Positions 1 through 7,355 of a DNA stretch of 64,000 nt are shown one piece after another. Under the pieces are notes generated by a model, which was not told the DNA's origin, did no database searches, and saw nothing but the letters and a program-made list of their open reading frames with translations. Origin of the DNA: Crystallibacter degradans (lineage in GTDB: Bacteria > Actinomycetota > Actinomycetes > Actinomycetales > Micrococcaceae); the NCBI RefSeq assembly GCF_012952295.1, contig NZ_JABBCH010000015.1, positions 1 through 64,000 of the forward strand, in the 5' to 3' direction. Position 1 is the stretch's first letter. Every line of letters starts with the position of its first letter. The translations under genes and the position numbers were made by a program.

Positions 1-154
1 ACTCAGAGTCCTCCGGCGAACGGCCCGCCTCTTCTCCCAGATGGTCACTAGCAGCAGCGGATCAGACAGCCCTACACAGGCGCCAGCCGATGAATACGCC
101 CGAACTTGATACGCAGAGGTGCCAGTAACAGATTGGCTTTCGCATCTGATGCAA

Positions 155-874
155 TCACTGAGGCTCCCCCTCGTGCTCCCGGGTGGTTCTGAATGATTGA
201 CGAGAAGCCTTGGCACCTTGGAGGCGCATCCGCAGGGTCTGCACGCCCGGGCCATCGAGCTCCTCGAGATAAACTTCGCGGCCAGCCATGCTCATCACCA
301 GGGCAAGGGTCGAACCGGTGACCAAAGGGCCGCTACCTGTGGCGAACAGCCCGTCGTCTGCGCGCAACTGCAGATCGGCGACGTGGGTACGGCTGGCAAC
401 GGTGAAGTCGCGACGGGCGAAGAATTCGGCCACGGGTGTCAGCGCCTCGACACTTGGTGCCCGGTAAATCCCCAGGGGCCGGCGGATGTCTTGGGCGTGC
501 ACGACGACCTCGCCAAGGTAGGCAGGTATGTGTCCGGAGGGTGCCGTTGTACTTCTGAGAACGGCCCGGAACAGGTCCAGCGTTTCTGCCGGTGTCCGGC
601 CGCACTGCTCGGTCAGCCGACGCTGGTTATGCACGTCGGGACGGAAACGTGCACCCAGCATGCTGTGAAGCCACTGCCACTGGTTCAAGCTGGCAGCGGC
701 GGTAAGGTGGGCCACGACCTGCTCGACATCCCACTGCCCGCACAAAGTGCCCTGCCTCCATTGCTCCGCGCTGAGACCCGACAGGTCTTCTGCCAGAGCG
801 GCTCGCTCGGCGTGTGCCAACGCCCATAGCCGGTCATTCTGCCATCGCGTCATATCGCTGTGTCCACTTCTCAT
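155..874 (-). CDS. Mycothiol-dependent maleylpyruvate isomerase-family (DinB-like) protein
   Basis: The 239-residue product has the DinB-like four-helix fold of the mycothiol-dependent maleylpyruvate isomerase N-terminal family. Visible family marks are HAERAALAEDL near residue 21, CGQWDVEQVVAHL with a candidate metal His at about 56, and VVVHAQDIRRPLG with a second His at about 126. Family members bind a metal and often use mycothiol as thiol cofactor, but the substrate here cannot be read from sequence. The ATG at 874 overlaps the stop of the upstream paralogue by 4 bp (ATGA), suggesting translational coupling. A second in-frame ATG lies at 853. No aromatic-degradation genes are adjacent, so a true maleylpyruvate isomerase role is unlikely. 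Confidence 0.8.
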   Translation of the reverse strand: MRSGHSDMTRWQNDRLWALAHAERAALAEDLSGLSAEQWRQGTLCGQWDVEQVVAHLTAAASLNQWQWLHSMLGARFRPDVHNQRRLTEQCGRTPAETLDLFRAVLRSTTAPSGHIPAYLGEVVVHAQDIRRPLGIYRAPSVEALTPVAEFFARRDFTVASRTHVADLQLRADDGLFATGSGPLVTGSTLALVMSMAGREVYLEELDGPGVQTLRMRLQGAKASRQSFRTTREHEGEPQ

Positions 875-1542
875 CGGTGACGCGATTCATGCCCAGCTGA
901 CCTGCCTGCTGCCGTATCGACGAGCCGGGATGCGCCGCTTCCTTTGAGCTTCTCCTTGGCCACCAGGCGCCCGGAGACCGCGAGCAGCAGGTCGATCGAG
1001 TCGGCCTCAACCACGTCGCCCTGCCCCCACGCCGCGCCGGTCTTCCGGTCGATCAGCCGCAGTCCAGCTGCACGTTCGCGTCCACCTCCAAAAGAGACAG
1101 GGGTGCGCAGTTGGTAGGCCAGGGCCTGGGCGACGGCACGTTCCGGGTAGCATCCGGGAATGCCCAGAGGCCGGCGTATATCCTCGCCATGCACAATGGC
1201 CTCGACCAGACGTGTTGCGAGGTTCGCCGGCGGCGTCCGCCTGAGGGCTGCAGCTTCCTGTAGCGCGCCTAGTGTGTTCTGCGGATTCTGCCGCTTCTCT
1301 CGGGCAATGCCGTTCACGTTTGCCCGGTCGAAGTCCATGCGGTCGATCAGCAGGTCACGCACGAAGGAGAGCCGGCCGGTCAATGCCGTGTCGACGAGGT
1401 GCGCGAGGACATCGTGGATATCCCATCCCGGGCAGAGAGAGGCGACGCGCCACCGTTCGTCGCGCAGCTCGGAGAGATCAGCCGCGAGCAGCCGCCTTTC
1501 GGAGTGCACAGTCTCCCAGATAGCTGCCGCGAACGTGCGCAT
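871..1542 (-). CDS. Mycothiol-dependent maleylpyruvate isomerase-family protein, paralogue
   Basis: This 223-residue protein is a diverged paralogue of the gene just downstream. It shares the layout HSERRLLAADL, CPGWDIHDVLAHL (His about 48) and VEAIVHGEDIRRPLG (His about 118). The ATG at 1542 follows a good ribosome site (GAAGGAG, 5 nt spacing). It is the first gene of a two-gene operon and its TGA overlaps the next ATG. The putative metal ligands are kept in both copies, so both may be active. The substrate is unknown; a detoxification or stress role is only an inference from the family. Confidence 0.8.
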   Translation of the reverse strand: MRTFAAAIWETVHSERRLLAADLSELRDERWRVASLCPGWDIHDVLAHLVDTALTGRLSFVRDLLIDRMDFDRANVNGIAREKRQNPQNTLGALQEAAALRRTPPANLATRLVEAIVHGEDIRRPLGIPGCYPERAVAQALAYQLRTPVSFGGGRERAAGLRLIDRKTGAAWGQGDVVEADSIDLLLAVSGRLVAKEKLKGSGASRLVDTAAGRSAGHESRHR

Positions 1543-1768
1543 GTCGGCTCCTTCTCGGGGTCGTCAGGTAGATCCCGCTCCTTGGCACTCTAATACTGAA
1601 GCGGCCTGCCGAGGAAGGTGCGGGTCTGGCCGGCACTCCCCCTCGGGCAAACCTGAATGATCGCCCCTCCCCCTCATGCTCCTCCCGTGAATGTGCCCCT
1701 TGCGGCTTCTCGGTAGGAGGCACTTGGCGGAGTATGGCCCGCTGATCGGAAGGACGCAGTTGCCCGCC

Positions 1769-1990
1769 TCAGAGCTGTCCGTCGTAGCTTTCACGCAGGG
1801 CCAGGGCGGTGAACTTCCAGCCCTCGATAATTCGTGCCAAGTCGTTCCCGGTGGTCGACCTGCCCAACTCGTTGATCAGTTCCACTTCAGCCTCCATGAA
1901 AACGGCCATCCCGTCGGCATAGGCGATCAGCTCCCGGATTTTTTCCTGTGGCAGGGTGGGAGGCTCGGGTGGCCGAGGCATCTCGATCAT
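1769..1990 (-). CDS. Small hypothetical protein, 73 aa
   Basis: I do not recognise this protein. It begins with a proline-rich stretch (MPRPPEPPTLP) followed by mostly helical, mildly acidic sequence with no membrane segment and no Cys or His pairs. The reading frame has plausible codon use and sits alone between the isomerase-family pair and the transporter. Two starts are possible (1990 and 1981); neither has a strong ribosome site. It could be a genuine lineage-specific small protein or a chance frame. Confidence 0.45.
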   Translation of the reverse strand: MIEMPRPPEPPTLPQEKIRELIAYADGMAVFMEAEVELINELGRSTTGNDLARIIEGWKFTALALRESYDGQL

Positions 1991-2271
1991 GCTCGCAATC
2001 TTGCCAGATGCACTGTCGAATGATTAGGTTCTTGGCCGGATCGTGATCGAACTCCGGCCGGGACGCATCACGGCCTCCGGTCGTGCATGACGCTTATGGT
2101 CTCCGTCTCGTCAGGGAGCTGAGCGCCCTATCATTCGGCGGCGCACAAGCCGTAGACTGGCGTTGTAGCGGGCAATGACGCCGGCCATCATCCTGTCCGC
2201 CACCTCTTGATAGACAATCGGCGGTCGGCCCTCCCCGCCCGCGCCCGTCGCTTCCGGACGAAGGAGCCCTC

Positions 2272-3636
2272 GTGAACACCAGATCGACAGGCACCGCGCG
2301 CATGACCCCGCAACAGCGCAGGGTGGCAGGGGCCACCATGATCGGCACGACGGTTGAGTGGTACGACTACTTCATCTACGCCAACGCCGCCGCCCTGGTC
2401 CTCGCCCCGCTGTTCTTCTCCCCATTGCAGGGGACCATGGCTTCGATCGTCTCATTCGCCACCGTGGGCATCAGCTTCCTGTTCCGCCCCCTCGGAGCGG
2501 TCATCATGGGCCGGGTGGGCGATAGGTACGGCCGCCGGGTAGTACTGATCATCACCTTGATCCTCATGGGTCTAGGCACCACCCTCATTGGCGTCCTGCC
2601 TACCTACGCCACCATCGGGGTGTGGGCCCCGATCCTGCTGGTCATCCTGCGCATCATCCAGGGATTCTCAGCCGGCGGCGAATGGGGCGGGGCGGCGCTG
2701 ATGGCTGTCGAACACGCCCCGGCCGAACGCCGCGGCAGGTTCGGGGCCTTTCCGCAGCTCGGCGTTCCGGCCGGGATGCTCCTGGCCTCCGGGGTCACAG
2801 CCGTCTTCGCCGCCGCGCTCACCGACGAGCAGTTCCTGGCCTGGGGCTGGCGGGTGCCGTTCCTGCTGAGCTTCGTGCTGATCCTGATCGGCCACTACAT
2901 CCGCACCCGGGTCGAGGAGTCTCCGGTGTTCCACGAGATGGAGGCCACGAAACAGACCGAGACGGCGCCGCTGTCCACCCTCTTCCGCCACCACCCTAAG
3001 AAGGTTATTCAGGCCACGTTCATCTTCATGGGCAATAACGCCGCTGGCTACATGCTCACCGGCGGCTTCATCCTCGGCTACACCACCACACGCCTGGATA
3101 TGAACGCCGATGCCATCCTCAACATCATCACCCTCGGTTCGGTGGCCTGGATGATCTCAACCTGGGTCTCCGCGGTGCTCTCCGATCGGATCGGCCGGCG
3201 CAAGATGTACATCATCGGATGGGCGTGCATGCTCGCCTGGCTGTACCCGCTCTTCCTGCTCATCGACACCGGCGAGATGAGCCTCGTCGTCGCCGCGTTG
3301 GTGGTTTTCGGCGCGGTCATGGGCCTGTCCTACGGACCGCTGCCGGCCCTGTACGCCGAGCTGTTCCCGGCCCGCATCCGGCTCAGTGGCGCCTCCATCA
3401 GTTACGCGATGGGCGCTGTACTCGGCGGTGCCTTCGCCCCCACGATCGCCACCGCCCTGGTGGGCACGTTCAACACCACGGTCGCCGTCTCGACGTACCT
3501 ATTCCTGCTCGTGGCGGCCTCTCTGATCGCAACGCTGACCCTGAAGGACCGCACCGGATCCAACCTCTACCCGCAGGACAGCGAACTGCAGCCGTTGGAG
3601 GACGACGAAACGCCTGGGCCCACCCACAACCTCTGA
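2272..3636 (+). CDS. MFS transporter, metabolite:H+ symporter (MHS) type
   Basis: A 454-residue, 12-helix permease. The N-terminal GTTVEWYDYFIYANAAALVL and the cytoplasmic loop GRVGDRYGRR are hallmarks of the MHS branch of the major facilitator superfamily, which contains proline/betaine, citrate and alpha-ketoglutarate proton symporters. The GTG start is preceded by AAGGAG at about 2260. The tail after the last helix is acidic and hydrophilic (LQPLEDDETPG). It is monocistronic, with no catabolic neighbour, so the substrate cannot be assigned. Confidence 0.88.
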   Translation: MNTRSTGTARMTPQQRRVAGATMIGTTVEWYDYFIYANAAALVLAPLFFSPLQGTMASIVSFATVGISFLFRPLGAVIMGRVGDRYGRRVVLIITLILMGLGTTLIGVLPTYATIGVWAPILLVILRIIQGFSAGGEWGGAALMAVEHAPAERRGRFGAFPQLGVPAGMLLASGVTAVFAAALTDEQFLAWGWRVPFLLSFVLILIGHYIRTRVEESPVFHEMEATKQTETAPLSTLFRHHPKKVIQATFIFMGNNAAGYMLTGGFILGYTTTRLDMNADAILNIITLGSVAWMISTWVSAVLSDRIGRRKMYIIGWACMLAWLYPLFLLIDTGEMSLVVAALVVFGAVMGLSYGPLPALYAELFPARIRLSGASISYAMGAVLGGAFAPTIATALVGTFNTTVAVSTYLFLLVAASLIATLTLKDRTGSNLYPQDSELQPLEDDETPGPTHNL

Positions 3637-3664
3637 CCATCCAAAATCGCCGGGACCGTCACCG

Positions 3665-4297
3665 CTAGAACACGTCCTCCGGGTCGACAGTAGACGTTGC
3701 GTACTCCGGACGCCCGAGAGGCCGGTAACTCTGGATGGTTATGCCCCGGGACGTGGTCCGCGAACTGATCAGCTCGAGCGCGACATCCGGGCCGGAATCG
3801 GGGAACAGTCGCGTGCCCTGGCCGACAACGACGGGATAGGTGAGCAGGTCGAGTTGGTCGACCAAGTCGTTGGCGAGCAGCCATCGGACGAGATCGCCGC
3901 TGCCGGGCACCAGCAGTATGCCGCCTTGATGTGCCTTCAGATCACCGACGGCCGTGGCGACGTCACCGTGCAGGACAGTCGTGCCCGTCCACTGCGGGTC
4001 GGCGAGACTGGTCGATGCGACGTACTTGGGCCGGCTGTTCAGCGCGGCGGCGATCGGGTTGGTGCTCGGATCGGCCATCGCTCCCCAGTAGCCGGCAAAG
4101 ATCTCGTACGTCCGCCGGCCAAAAAGGAACGCGGCCGCCCCGCCGTAGACCTGGTTGAGATATTCTCTGGTTTCCGTGTCAAGAAGTGGGATGGCCCATC
4201 CGCCTCGCTGGAAGCCACCGCTGCGGTCCTCGTCAGGACCGCCCAGCCCCTGCATCACGCCGTCCACGGAGACGTTGGTCGTGGTCGTCAACCTCAT
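3665..4297 (-). CDS. Dihydrofolate reductase-like (RibD C-terminal family) protein
   Basis: The 210 residues match the stand-alone RibD_C/DHFR-like family. The start MRLTTTTNVSVDGVMQG, the central FLFGRRTYEIFAGYW and the VPGSGDLVRWLL motif near the C-terminal half are typical. Family members use NAD(P)H, but the substrate of this stand-alone group is generally unknown; it is not a RibD deaminase/reductase because the deaminase domain is absent. The ribosome site is strong (GAGGTGAGGA). It lies 63 bp behind the SRPBCC gene and is probably cotranscribed with it. Confidence 0.8.
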   Translation of the reverse strand: MRLTTTTNVSVDGVMQGLGGPDEDRSGGFQRGGWAIPLLDTETREYLNQVYGGAAAFLFGRRTYEIFAGYWGAMADPSTNPIAAALNSRPKYVASTSLADPQWTGTTVLHGDVATAVGDLKAHQGGILLVPGSGDLVRWLLANDLVDQLDLLTYPVVVGQGTRLFPDSGPDVALELISSRTTSRGITIQSYRPLGRPEYATSTVDPEDVF

Positions 4298-4360
4298 GCC
4301 GTCCTCACCTCTCCGAAACAGCCGCCGTAAATACCGGACACCATCCAGCCTCGTGGGCTG

Positions 4361-4837
4361 TCATGGAGGCGGCTGCCCCGGCACTCCCTCTGTTGATTGC
4401 CTCTCCCCCACGCCATGAGGCGTCTTGGTTTCCTCCACGTGCTGTTTGAGCGTCTGCAGGTGATAGACCCAACCGGCACGATGATCGGCGGCAAGTGCCC
4501 CTCCATCAGAGAGCGCTGCGAACCCTGATTCGGTGAGGCAGATCCGTGCGCCCGCTCCGTCTGAGTCAAAGGTGCACTCGACAGTAGTCGGACGCTCCCA
4601 ATCGCCCTCACGCCATGAGAAGACGAGCCGGCGCCCCTCCACCACGTCTTCGACCACTCCGGTGGCCTGGAACGAAACGCCATCCAGTTCCCAGTGCTCC
4701 GTCAGGAGCGAGCCGGCAACGGGCCAGAAGTCCATCTCCGGCCACCATTGGCCTTTTTCATGCACGAACACCGTCCACGCATGGGCGACCGAGCAGCTAA
4801 GAAATACTTCTGCCTGAATGCGGTCGACGGCGGCCAT
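4361..4837 (-). CDS. SRPBCC (AHSA1-like, START fold) protein
   Basis: A 158-residue protein of the SRPBCC superfamily, Aha1-like subgroup. The N-terminal strand VFLSCSVAHAWTVFVHEKGQWWP, the GRRLVFSWREGDWERPTTVECTF core split by strands, and the C-terminal helix HRAGWVYHLQTLKQHVEE are typical of this hydrophobic-cavity fold. The ligand is unknown. The last 20 or so residues (GERQSTEGVPGQPPP) are an unstructured tail. The gene precedes the RibD-like reductase, a pairing often seen among small stress or detoxification genes, though no direct link is shown here. Confidence 0.8.
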   Translation of the reverse strand: MAAVDRIQAEVFLSCSVAHAWTVFVHEKGQWWPEMDFWPVAGSLLTEHWELDGVSFQATGVVEDVVEGRRLVFSWREGDWERPTTVECTFDSDGAGARICLTESGFAALSDGGALAADHRAGWVYHLQTLKQHVEETKTPHGVGERQSTEGVPGQPPP

Positions 4838-4941
4838 GTGCCTTTTATGTCATACGTCCGGTTCAACCGCAATGGCACCCGTCCCCCGCCCGTCGCCGCC
4901 AGCCCTACAAACAACGACGACGCCAAGCAGCGCCGCGCCTC

Positions 4942-5466
4942 CTACCGGAGCAATACGGCGATTCCGCTGGCGGCCGCGGCCCACAGCACGCTGGCAAAGG
5001 TTCCCAAGATGAAGCGCTCTGCGGCTCCGGACTGGCCCAGTTCGGAGTATCGACCCAGGCCTTTTACAGCCAGCACTACCGCCAGTCCCTCCGGCCAACC
5101 AGCCAGCAGCGTGGCTGAGATGCCCGTCCGCTCCAGTACGCCGATCCAAGCACCGCCGCGAAGGACGGGCTCCTTCTCCGCTTTCTCCCTGTTCTCCGGG
5201 TGTAAGGCATTGAAGGACAGCGTGAGGATGCTGACAGTCAGCGGTCCGCCACCCACCGCAGCGGCGGCCACGGCAAATGCATAGACGCCGGCTCCGAGGC
5301 CGCCCTCGCTGATGCTGGCCAGCAACGCGGCTACCCCCAGCCAGAGAAGCGAAATGGCACTGAGCGAATACAACCGGGCGTTCCCCTTGCCGCGGAACCG
5401 CTCCCCATACATAGGTACCGCAATGAGGGCAGCCAGGCACAGCAGAATCAGGCTGGCGAGACTCAC
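4942..5466 (-). CDS. DUF3307-like membrane protein, partner of SatD-family gene
   Basis: This 174-residue protein is strongly hydrophobic, with helices at about 2-19, 34-52, 59-85, 113-135 and 151-173. The C-terminal third (ERTG...LAVVLAVKGLGRYSEL...AERFILGTFAS) resembles the pattern conserved in DUF3307 membrane proteins, in which a Glu-Arg pair, a Lys-x3-Arg segment and an E-x2-IGT-x2-S segment recur. I chose the GTG at 5466 because it overlaps the SatD stop as GTGA and removes a non-hydrophobic 20-residue extension. Function is unknown. Its tight coupling to the SatD-family gene suggests that the two proteins work together at the membrane. Confidence 0.65.
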   Translation of the reverse strand: MSLASLILLCLAALIAVPMYGERFRGKGNARLYSLSAISLLWLGVAALLASISEGGLGAGVYAFAVAAAAVGGGPLTVSILTLSFNALHPENREKAEKEPVLRGGAWIGVLERTGISATLLAGWPEGLAVVLAVKGLGRYSELGQSGAAERFILGTFASVLWAAAASGIAVLLR

Positions 5467-6050
5467 AGATCCGCGCCTTCCAGAAGGGATTCCGCGACCG
5501 CACGAACCCTCCTCGATTCCTGCCACAATCCGCTCTGCAGCCTGCTGGAGACGGCCTGCTGGCTGATCCCCAACTGACGCGCAATCTGCTGCTGTGTCAG
5601 GCCCTGGTCGCTGAGAATACCCGCCTCGACAGACATGGCACTGCGCTTCCTCGCTACGGAGACCAGCAACTGTAGTAACGCCTCCGCCTGTGCAGCCATC
5701 GGACTCTGACCCGACACGGCGATATTCCCGGAAGCATTCTTAGCCGCCGTCACTGCCGCGCGGGCTCGCTCGAACGCCTCTCCGGAAGCGGCGCGCGTAA
5801 TACTCGGTAAAGGCTTTCGCACTTCACCGATGCCGATGCCAACACTCCACTGCCCACTCACTGCTAACTCCATAGCTATGCTCAGCGTTACGGACGCATC
5901 ATCAATGAGGCTCTGCATCTCGTCCCCTGCCGTTCGGTCAAACGGGAGAACCAATGGCCGCAGCGCGTCCTTGTTAAGCTCGTCCAGGACGGGGCCTACG
6001 AGGTCCTCCCGAGTCCTGGACTTACGCTGATCAACCGTCAGAACATACAC
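5463..6050 (-). CDS. SatD-family protein with C-terminal helix-turn-helix
   Basis: The 195-residue product shows the SatD-family landmarks: a first strand with an acidic residue (YVLTVDQRKSR, Asp 7), AGDEMQSL (Asp/Glu 43-44), VGIGIGEV (70-77) and ASGEAFERARAAV (88-100). A helix-turn-helix follows at about 151-171 (LTQQQIARQLGISQQAVSSR). Spacing of the acidic residues and the GIGxG turn resembles palm-type nucleotide cyclases and GGDEF enzymes, but no catalytic activity is established. The GTG at 6050 gives the natural family start YVLTVDQ; an upstream in-frame ATG at 6143 would run back across the promoter. The stop overlaps the membrane gene (GTGA). Confidence 0.72.
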   Translation of the reverse strand: MYVLTVDQRKSRTREDLVGPVLDELNKDALRPLVLPFDRTAGDEMQSLIDDASVTLSIAMELAVSGQWSVGIGIGEVRKPLPSITRAASGEAFERARAAVTAAKNASGNIAVSGQSPMAAQAEALLQLLVSVARKRSAMSVEAGILSDQGLTQQQIARQLGISQQAVSSRLQSGLWQESRRVRAVAESLLEGADL

Positions 6051-6082
6051 AACAAAACAGCATCCTTGTGAGCATACAAACA

Positions 6083-6111
6083 ATGCTACAGCTTTGTTCT
6101 TTTGCGAACAA
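6083..6111 (-). promoter_or_regulatory. SatD operon promoter overlapped by inverted repeat
   Basis: On the minus strand a -35 TTGTTC (6106-6111) and a -10 TAGCAT (6083-6088) are separated by exactly 17 bp. The -35 box is also one arm of the perfect inverted repeat TTGTTC-N6-GAACAA (6094-6111), which therefore covers the -35 and half of the spacer, the classic place for a repressor. The SatD-family protein encoded downstream carries a helix-turn-helix, so autoregulation is a reasonable inference. Confidence 0.55.
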
Positions 6112-6114
6112 GGG

Positions 6115-6486
6115 TCATGCCGGAAGATAACTGACCAGGCCAACGGTATTGCCTTCGGAGTCCTTGATGAACGCCATCCATTCGTCGCTGCCGGAGGGAC
6201 CTAGCTCCCCATCGTCATGGTGGAAGATCATCTGCGGCTCCGCCACTATTTCAACCGCGGCGCCCTTCAGCCGAGCGACCTCCGTGTGGACATCAGGTAC
6301 CTGCAGATAGATGAGCGCGGAAGGTGCTCCCCTTTCCAGGAGCAACCTGACTCCGTCGAGCACGAAAAAGACCAGTCCGGGCGGGTCAAAAACGGCCGCT
6401 GCTTCCTGTCGAAGCAGGTCGCCGTAGAACGCCCGGGCCCGGTCGAGGTCCGAGGCATGCTGGGCAATCTGTGTGATTCTTGCCAT
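6115..6486 (-). CDS. VOC (glyoxalase/bleomycin-resistance) family protein
   Basis: A 123-residue single-domain vicinal oxygen chelate protein. It opens with MARITQIAQHASDLDRARAF and YGDLL, and closes with AFIKDSEGNTVGLVSY, the paired beta-alpha-beta-beta-beta layout. The first metal ligand position is His 10 and a Glu lies at 111 near the end. Substrate is unknown; relatives include lyases, dioxygenases and antibiotic-binding proteins. The ATG at 6486 has GGAGG about 10 nt upstream. Longer upstream reading in this frame is antisense to DUF3054 and is not coding. The gene is divergent from DUF3054. Confidence 0.8.
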   Translation of the reverse strand: MARITQIAQHASDLDRARAFYGDLLRQEAAAVFDPPGLVFFVLDGVRLLLERGAPSALIYLQVPDVHTEVARLKGAAVEIVAEPQMIFHHDDGELGPSGSDEWMAFIKDSEGNTVGLVSYLPA

Positions 6487-6553
6487 ATCCCTCAGTCCTC
6501 CCCATTGCCAGCCGCCGCCCGGGAAGCGCCGCGGCTCGACGTAGGCTTGAATC

Positions 6554-6961
6554 GTGAAGACTTCTGCAATCGCTCCCCGGCAATCTACGGCCAGCATAGT
6601 CCTCGCTTTCGCGGGAGACATAGCCTGCGTCGCCCTTTTTGCAGCGATCGGACGCGACACGCATGAACACGGCCTGGACGTGCCGGGAATCCTCTTGACC
6701 GCCGCGCCTTTTGCCGGCGGCGCTGCCATCGGCTGGCTCCTTGGCCGAGCCTGGCGCAGGCCTCTGGCGCTGTGGCCGGCCGCCGTCGTTGTTTGGCTCT
6801 CCGCGGTCGTTTTTGGACTCGTCCTGCGCGGTCTTGCCGGCGGAGGACTGGCGGTGTCGTTCCAGATCGTGACCCTGTTGGTACTGGGTGCTTTTATTGT
6901 CGGCTGGCGCCTCGTCGCGGCACTGGTCATGAAGATACGCAAAAGCCGAACCGTGGCATAA
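6554..6961 (+). CDS. DUF3054 membrane protein
   Basis: A 135-residue integral membrane protein of the DUF3054 family, common in Actinobacteria and of unknown function. Four hydrophobic segments are visible at about 14-32, 42-65, 71-92 and 98-122, with the family-like AFAGDIACVALFAAIGRDTHEHG at the first helix and loop. The GTG start lies in a 67-bp gap divergent from the VOC gene. The tail is basic (KIRKSRTVA), consistent with a cytoplasmic end. Confidence 0.78.
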   Translation: MKTSAIAPRQSTASIVLAFAGDIACVALFAAIGRDTHEHGLDVPGILLTAAPFAGGAAIGWLLGRAWRRPLALWPAAVVVWLSAVVFGLVLRGLAGGGLAVSFQIVTLLVLGAFIVGWRLVAALVMKIRKSRTVA

Positions 6962-7003
6962 CCTCGGTTGTAGGCATAAATGGTGCGATGAAAGGCAGTA
7001 AAA

Positions 7004-7285
7004 GTGGTTACAGCGTTTGTACTCATCCAGACTGATGCATCCCGGATCCCGGAGTCCGCGCAGGAGATATCGGAGATCGAAGGCATCAGCGAGGTCTACT
7101 CGGTTACCGGTGAATGGGACTTGATCGCCGTTGCCCGGGTCACCAAGCATGAGGATCTCGCCGATGTGATCGCGGACCGGCTCTCCAAAGTTGAGGGCGT
7201 TCAAGCCACGACGACGCAGATTGCCTTCCGCTCCTATTCCCAACATGACCTTGACGCGGCGTTCTCTTTGGGATTCGACCACTAA
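7004..7285 (+). CDS. Lrp/AsnC ligand-binding (RAM) domain protein without DNA-binding domain
   Basis: The 93 residues are a complete AsnC/Lrp effector-binding domain (beta-alpha-beta-beta-alpha-beta): VTAFVLIQTDASRIPES, ISEVYSVTGEWDLIAVARV and the closing VQATTTQIAFRSYS. The helix-turn-helix that precedes this domain in true Lrp regulators is missing, so it should oligomerise and bind an amino acid or similar ligand without contacting DNA alone. GTG start with GAAAGG 8 nt upstream. It may act with another Lrp-type protein encoded elsewhere. It is convergent with trpD across a strong terminator. Confidence 0.85.
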   Translation: MVTAFVLIQTDASRIPESAQEISEIEGISEVYSVTGEWDLIAVARVTKHEDLADVIADRLSKVEGVQATTTQIAFRSYSQHDLDAAFSLGFDH

Positions 7286-7291
7286 TTGACC

Positions 7292-7333
7292 AATGCGCGG
7301 GCCGGAGGAAGCATCCTCCGGCCCACGCGCATT
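7292..7333. terminator. Bidirectional hairpin between the Lrp-domain gene and trpD
   Basis: An 18-bp GC-rich stem (arms beginning AATGCGCG and ending CGCGCATT) with a 4-nt loop AGCA and a single bulged base lies between two convergent genes. It is followed on the plus strand by ATTTAAGCTTTT. It can terminate both transcripts. Confidence 0.8.
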
Positions 7334-7355
7334 TAAGCTTTTCCTGGGGCCGCCG

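Noticed and set aside
197-829. Plus-strand open frame of 210 codons
   Set aside because: It is antisense to the mycothiol-family gene, its translation has no family resemblance, and no ribosome site precedes it.
6487-7086. Long N-terminal extension of the VOC protein
   Set aside because: The extension is antisense to DUF3054 and the Lrp-domain gene. The VOC domain starts naturally at 6486 behind a ribosome site.
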